36,274 nt of DNA from Myroides odoratimimus. Its GTDB lineage: Bacteria > Bacteroidota > Bacteroidia > Flavobacteriales > Flavobacteriaceae. Positions 33,529-36,274 of this stretch are shown here, piece by piece. The notes under the pieces were generated by a model that ran no database searches, was not told the origin of the DNA, and saw nothing but the letters and a program-made list of their open reading frames with translations. Position numbers and translations under genes: made by a program. Position 1 is the first letter of the stretch. Every line of letters starts with the position of its first letter. The DNA is taken from positions 1 to 36,274 of the forward strand of contig NZ_BCMQ01000029.1 in NCBI RefSeq assembly GCF_001485415.1, written 5' to 3'.

Positions 33529-35986
33529 TATTCTAAAAAAAGTAATTTACCTTATTCTACTTTTAAGTTTTTCTAACTCAAAGGCTCAAGTAGACTCTAT
33601 AAGTATTAGTCCCCTTTGGTTCAAACTACAAAATATTAGTATTTCTAACAGTGGAAAATGGTTAATTACACAAGAGACAAATAATGAATTCGTAAAAAGA
33701 TGTATAAGCAACGCAGATACAAAGAAAGAAATCTGTTTTGAAGACACAGGTTTCATCTATTTTATAGATGATATAAAGATAGCCTATCAAAAGAAAAATC
33801 AACTCTATATAGTGAATCTGCAAAATCATAAGCAGACCGTAATAGATCAAGTAAATTCTTTTGAAATAATAGCTAACAATAGAATCTTTATTCTAACTGA
33901 TCAGAAAACTGCATTACTTCTAGATACATCAAATAACATTGATAAAAAATGGGAACAAAAATCAATAAAACAATACTTTATCTCTCCATCAAGGCAACAG
34001 ATGATGTATTTACAGGGTGATCAATTCTTTTCATTAGACCTTAAAAATCTAAAAAACTCATCTTTAACTGGTTCTTTTCAATTAGATTCCTTATCCAATC
34101 CAATATGGGACGATAAGCAGAATCATCTTATTGTTAAGACAACCAGGAATGAGGTAATACATATTGATTTAAAGAAGAAGGTATATTTTAGAATTGAACC
34201 TACAAAACAAAATCAAAACTTAATTAATACTTCTTATGAATTTGTGACTGATAATAACATCCTAATAAAATACCTTTACTTACATAAAACTCAAAGTCCT
34301 ATAGTAGACATTTGGTACACTAATGATTACAATTTAGAGGCTAAAAAAAACACTCTAAAGGGAGATAGTTTTGTTGTCAATAATCTCTTATATAACATCG
34401 AGAATAAGCAAACAACTCCTATAATAGACAATGAAATTATAAGTTTTATTAATAACAATGAGTATCTAACCTATGATTCTAAAGCATATAAAGATTATAG
34501 TAAAAACAGCTCTACCGTATCAGTATACAAACATAATATTCTTAAAAATTCAAACAGTAAGCTATTAGATTCTCTAAGTAATTATGCTTTGACAATTTCA
34601 AATGATAAAAATAAATTCGCTTATAAATCTAATAACAAGTGGCATTTATACAACTTAAAAAATAATAAGACTACAACTATTAGCAATTTAGAAAATCAGC
34701 AAAATTTTTATTGGACTACAAATCCTAACAAAGTACTAATCACTAATAGTTCAAACCTCTGGTTATTTGATACTAATAGCCAGAGATTAAATAGACTAAC
34801 TAACAATGAGACAATTAATAGTTTAGAGATTAATATTCTAAACCATCAATCTATCTCAAGCCTAGACACAAACTTCAAACCAAGTGCAATAGTCGATTTA
34901 AATAAGTCCATAATAATACAAACCTTAAACGTAAGTAATAATAGAAGCTCATTACACATAATAGATGAAAATAATATCATTAAACCAATCATAGAAAGTA
35001 CTTCAGATAAAATTACTCAGGTGCTATTGTCTAATCAAAAAGAACAAATTAGTTTTTTAACCGAAAACTATAATATGTCCTATAGATTAAATTCCTATAA
35101 AGACAAGCAGCTAAGCATAGTAAAAACTAGTTCTATTGCTGACTCTTTATTTAATTGGAGAAAACAAGTGATAATTAAGTTCAAGACAGTTCAAGGTAAA
35201 CAACTTAAAGGAATACTCTACTACCCTAAGAACTTTTCCGAATTAAAAAAATATCCTATGATTACCCATTTATATGAAACTCAAAATCATTTACAAAATG
35301 TATTTAGAATTCCTAAACTTGAAAATGATACAGGATACAACAATGCACTACTTACAGAACAAGGTTATTTTGTATTTGAGCCTGATACTTATGTTAGTGA
35401 GAAAGGTCCAGGAGTTACCGCTCTAGAATGCGTTGAGGCAGCAATACAAGAAGTACAAAAAAAAGTAAAACAAATTGACAGTGAAAACCTTGGAATAATG
35501 GGACAATCCTTCGGTGGATATCTAGTTAACTATATTATTACACAAGTTGATATCTTTAAAGTAGCAATAAGTGGATCCTCTCGTTCGGAATTAATAGTGG
35601 ATAGCTATGGTTTTAATTACTACTTAAATAGAATGAGCTATGCCAAAATAGAAGATGCTCAATATAAGTTAAAAAGACCCTATGCGGAAAAACAAAAGGA
35701 ATACTTTGCAAATTCTCCTATTTACTACTCACAAAATATTCAAACTCCAATCCTATTATGGGCTGGGAATCTTGATGAAAACGTACCTTGGAGACACACT
35801 ATGAACTTATATGGTGCATTAAGGCGCTATAATAAACAAGCTATCGCTCTATTTTACACTAAAGATGGGCATAGTTTAGCTGATAAAACCAACCAAAAAG
35901 ACTTAACAATAAGATCCCTTAATTGGTTATCCTATTTTCTTAAAGACACAAAAAATATTGATTGGATTAAACAAGGTCTAAATTAA
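33515..35986 (+). CDS. S9-family (prolyl oligopeptidase-like) serine peptidase, secreted
   Basis: 823 residues. An N-terminal signal peptide (about 8-25, ending SNSKAQ) is followed by about 500 residues of weakly conserved beta-propeller-like sequence. The C-terminal ~230 residues are the S9 catalytic domain: nucleophile in MGQSFGGY (Ser665), Asp754 in NLDENVPWRH and His786 in DGHSL. The triad is complete. Such enzymes cleave short peptides, often after proline, here most likely in the periplasm. Its start overlaps susD by 14 bases, so SusC, SusD and peptidase form one unit that could bind, import and trim a peptide. An aminoacyl-peptidase or esterase activity is also possible. Confidence 0.88.
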   Translation: MMDTNILKKVIYLILLLSFSNSKAQVDSISISPLWFKLQNISISNSGKWLITQETNNEFVKRCISNADTKKEICFEDTGFIYFIDDIKIAYQKKNQLYIVNLQNHKQTVIDQVNSFEIIANNRIFILTDQKTALLLDTSNNIDKKWEQKSIKQYFISPSRQQMMYLQGDQFFSLDLKNLKNSSLTGSFQLDSLSNPIWDDKQNHLIVKTTRNEVIHIDLKKKVYFRIEPTKQNQNLINTSYEFVTDNNILIKYLYLHKTQSPIVDIWYTNDYNLEAKKNTLKGDSFVVNNLLYNIENKQTTPIIDNEIISFINNNEYLTYDSKAYKDYSKNSSTVSVYKHNILKNSNSKLLDSLSNYALTISNDKNKFAYKSNNKWHLYNLKNNKTTTISNLENQQNFYWTTNPNKVLITNSSNLWLFDTNSQRLNRLTNNETINSLEINILNHQSISSLDTNFKPSAIVDLNKSIIIQTLNVSNNRSSLHIIDENNIIKPIIESTSDKITQVLLSNQKEQISFLTENYNMSYRLNSYKDKQLSIVKTSSIADSLFNWRKQVIIKFKTVQGKQLKGILYYPKNFSELKKYPMITHLYETQNHLQNVFRIPKLENDTGYNNALLTEQGYFVFEPDTYVSEKGPGVTALECVEAAIQEVQKKVKQIDSENLGIMGQSFGGYLVNYIITQVDIFKVAISGSSRSELIVDSYGFNYYLNRMSYAKIEDAQYKLKRPYAEKQKEYFANSPIYYSQNIQTPILLWAGNLDENVPWRHTMNLYGALRRYNKQAIALFYTKDGHSLADKTNQKDLTIRSLNWLSYFLKDTKNIDWIKQGLN

Positions 35987-35989
35987 AAC

Positions 35990-36017
35990 AAGCTGTCTCC
36001 TTGCAGAGACAGCTTTT
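35990..36017. terminator. Strong bidirectional terminator
   Basis: AAGCTGTCTC (35990-35999) pairs perfectly with GAGACAGCTT (36006-36015) around CTTGCA, with T and A tracts on both sides, between the converging peptidase and DUF6520-like genes. Confidence 0.85.
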
Positions 36018-36020
36018 CTA

Positions 36021-36274
36021 TTAAGGTTGCTTTTGATACAACACAGTTGGACATTGCATTGTTAACTCATCTTTTTCATAAAGAGTTCGTTCCTGATTAT
36101 TCACAGCGTCATACCATGTACAAATTGGACCATCACTTATTGTTGAACAAGTAATATTTGTTTGAACACATGAAAACTCATTCTCTGAATCTAATTCATA
36201 ATGACCTATACGGTCAGTAGAATTTAGTTCAACATTTTTCATTGCATTTGTTGCAAATGCACTCCCGATAGCAA
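36021..36274 (-). CDS. DUF6520-like small secreted Cys-containing protein (3' part, truncated by window edge)
   Basis: The open frame continues beyond the apparent ATG at 36242 to the window edge, reading AIGSAFATNAMKNVELNSTD. The AIGSAFATNA part is the end of a signal peptide as found in Flavobacteriia DUF6520 proteins, so the true start lies outside the window and the Met in NAMKN is internal. The mature part is about 70 residues with four Cys (FSCVQTNITCSTISDGPICT and LTMQCPTV). No catalytic motif is present. DUF6520 genes are often multiple and of unknown function. It converges on the SusC-SusD-S9 operon across a shared terminator, so it may be the peptide that the operon handles; that link is inference. 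Confidence 0.7.
   Translation of the reverse strand, partial: AIGSAFATNAMKNVELNSTDRIGHYELDSENEFSCVQTNITCSTISDGPICTWYDAVNNQERTLYEKDELTMQCPTVLYQKQP

Noticed and set aside
36021..36242. Complete 73-residue protein starting at the ATG at 36242
   Set aside because: The frame stays open to the window edge and encodes a signal-peptide end (AIGSAFATNA) before that Met, so the gene is truncated rather than complete.

Overview
The window looks like part of an integrative conjugative element (CTnDOT/CTn341-like, Bacteroidetes type) in a low-GC member of the Flavobacteriia. This rests on the Bacteroidetes-specific transfer genes (traA-traG, mobA/mobB, a TraG/VirD4-like coupling protein, radC, topB, DUF3945), on AT-rich leaders with TAnnTTTG-type -7 boxes, and on a SusC/SusD pair. 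The genus cannot be fixed from the sequence. No integrase, rRNA, tRNA or CRISPR array is visible, and neither element end could be identified.

Layout. 1-1057: start of traG (cut by the window edge), traF and traE, all leftward. 1058-3960: a rightward cargo of an AraC-family regulator, an alpha/beta hydrolase and an NAD(P)-binding Rossmann protein; it sits inside the tra operon and separates traE-traG from traA-traD. 3971-5976: traD, traC, traB and a frameshifted ParA-like traA, leftward. 5977-6786: a non-coding region with tandem repeats and long stem-loops, ending in a good promoter. 6787-10227: a three-gene ABC-3C/Lamassu-like defence operon. 10452-12155: relaxase mobB and accessory mobA, leftward. 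12282-16679: a 1465-residue nuclease-STAND NTPase fusion resembling Avs proteins. 16782-18782: the coupling protein (mobC), rightward, behind a 51-bp palindrome. 19054-19524: radC. 19538-21800: a divergent AraC regulator and MFS transporter. 21880-25671: topB, a DUF3945 protein and an excisionase-like HTH protein, leftward. 25779-27873: a leftward XRE regulator / ABC-type ATPase / HNH nuclease module of Septu-like design. 27874-29078: about 1.2 kb without a convincing gene but rich in nested palindromes. 29079-35986: SusC, SusD and an S9 peptidase in one operon, converging on the 3' part of a small Cys-containing DUF6520-like protein at the right edge.

How the parts work together. The mob/tra genes would process element DNA at oriT, couple it to the transfer channel and move it. 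Cargo has been placed at several points between these modules: three different candidate anti-phage/anti-plasmid systems, each with a nuclease-like component and a P-loop NTPase, plus two AraC-controlled metabolic or efflux units. Both AraC units have direct repeats exactly 21 bp apart next to a TAnnTTTG box, the layout expected for AraC-type activators. The SusC-SusD-S9-DUF6520 locus looks like an outer-membrane peptide-handling unit; whether it is element cargo or flanking chromosome is not resolved.
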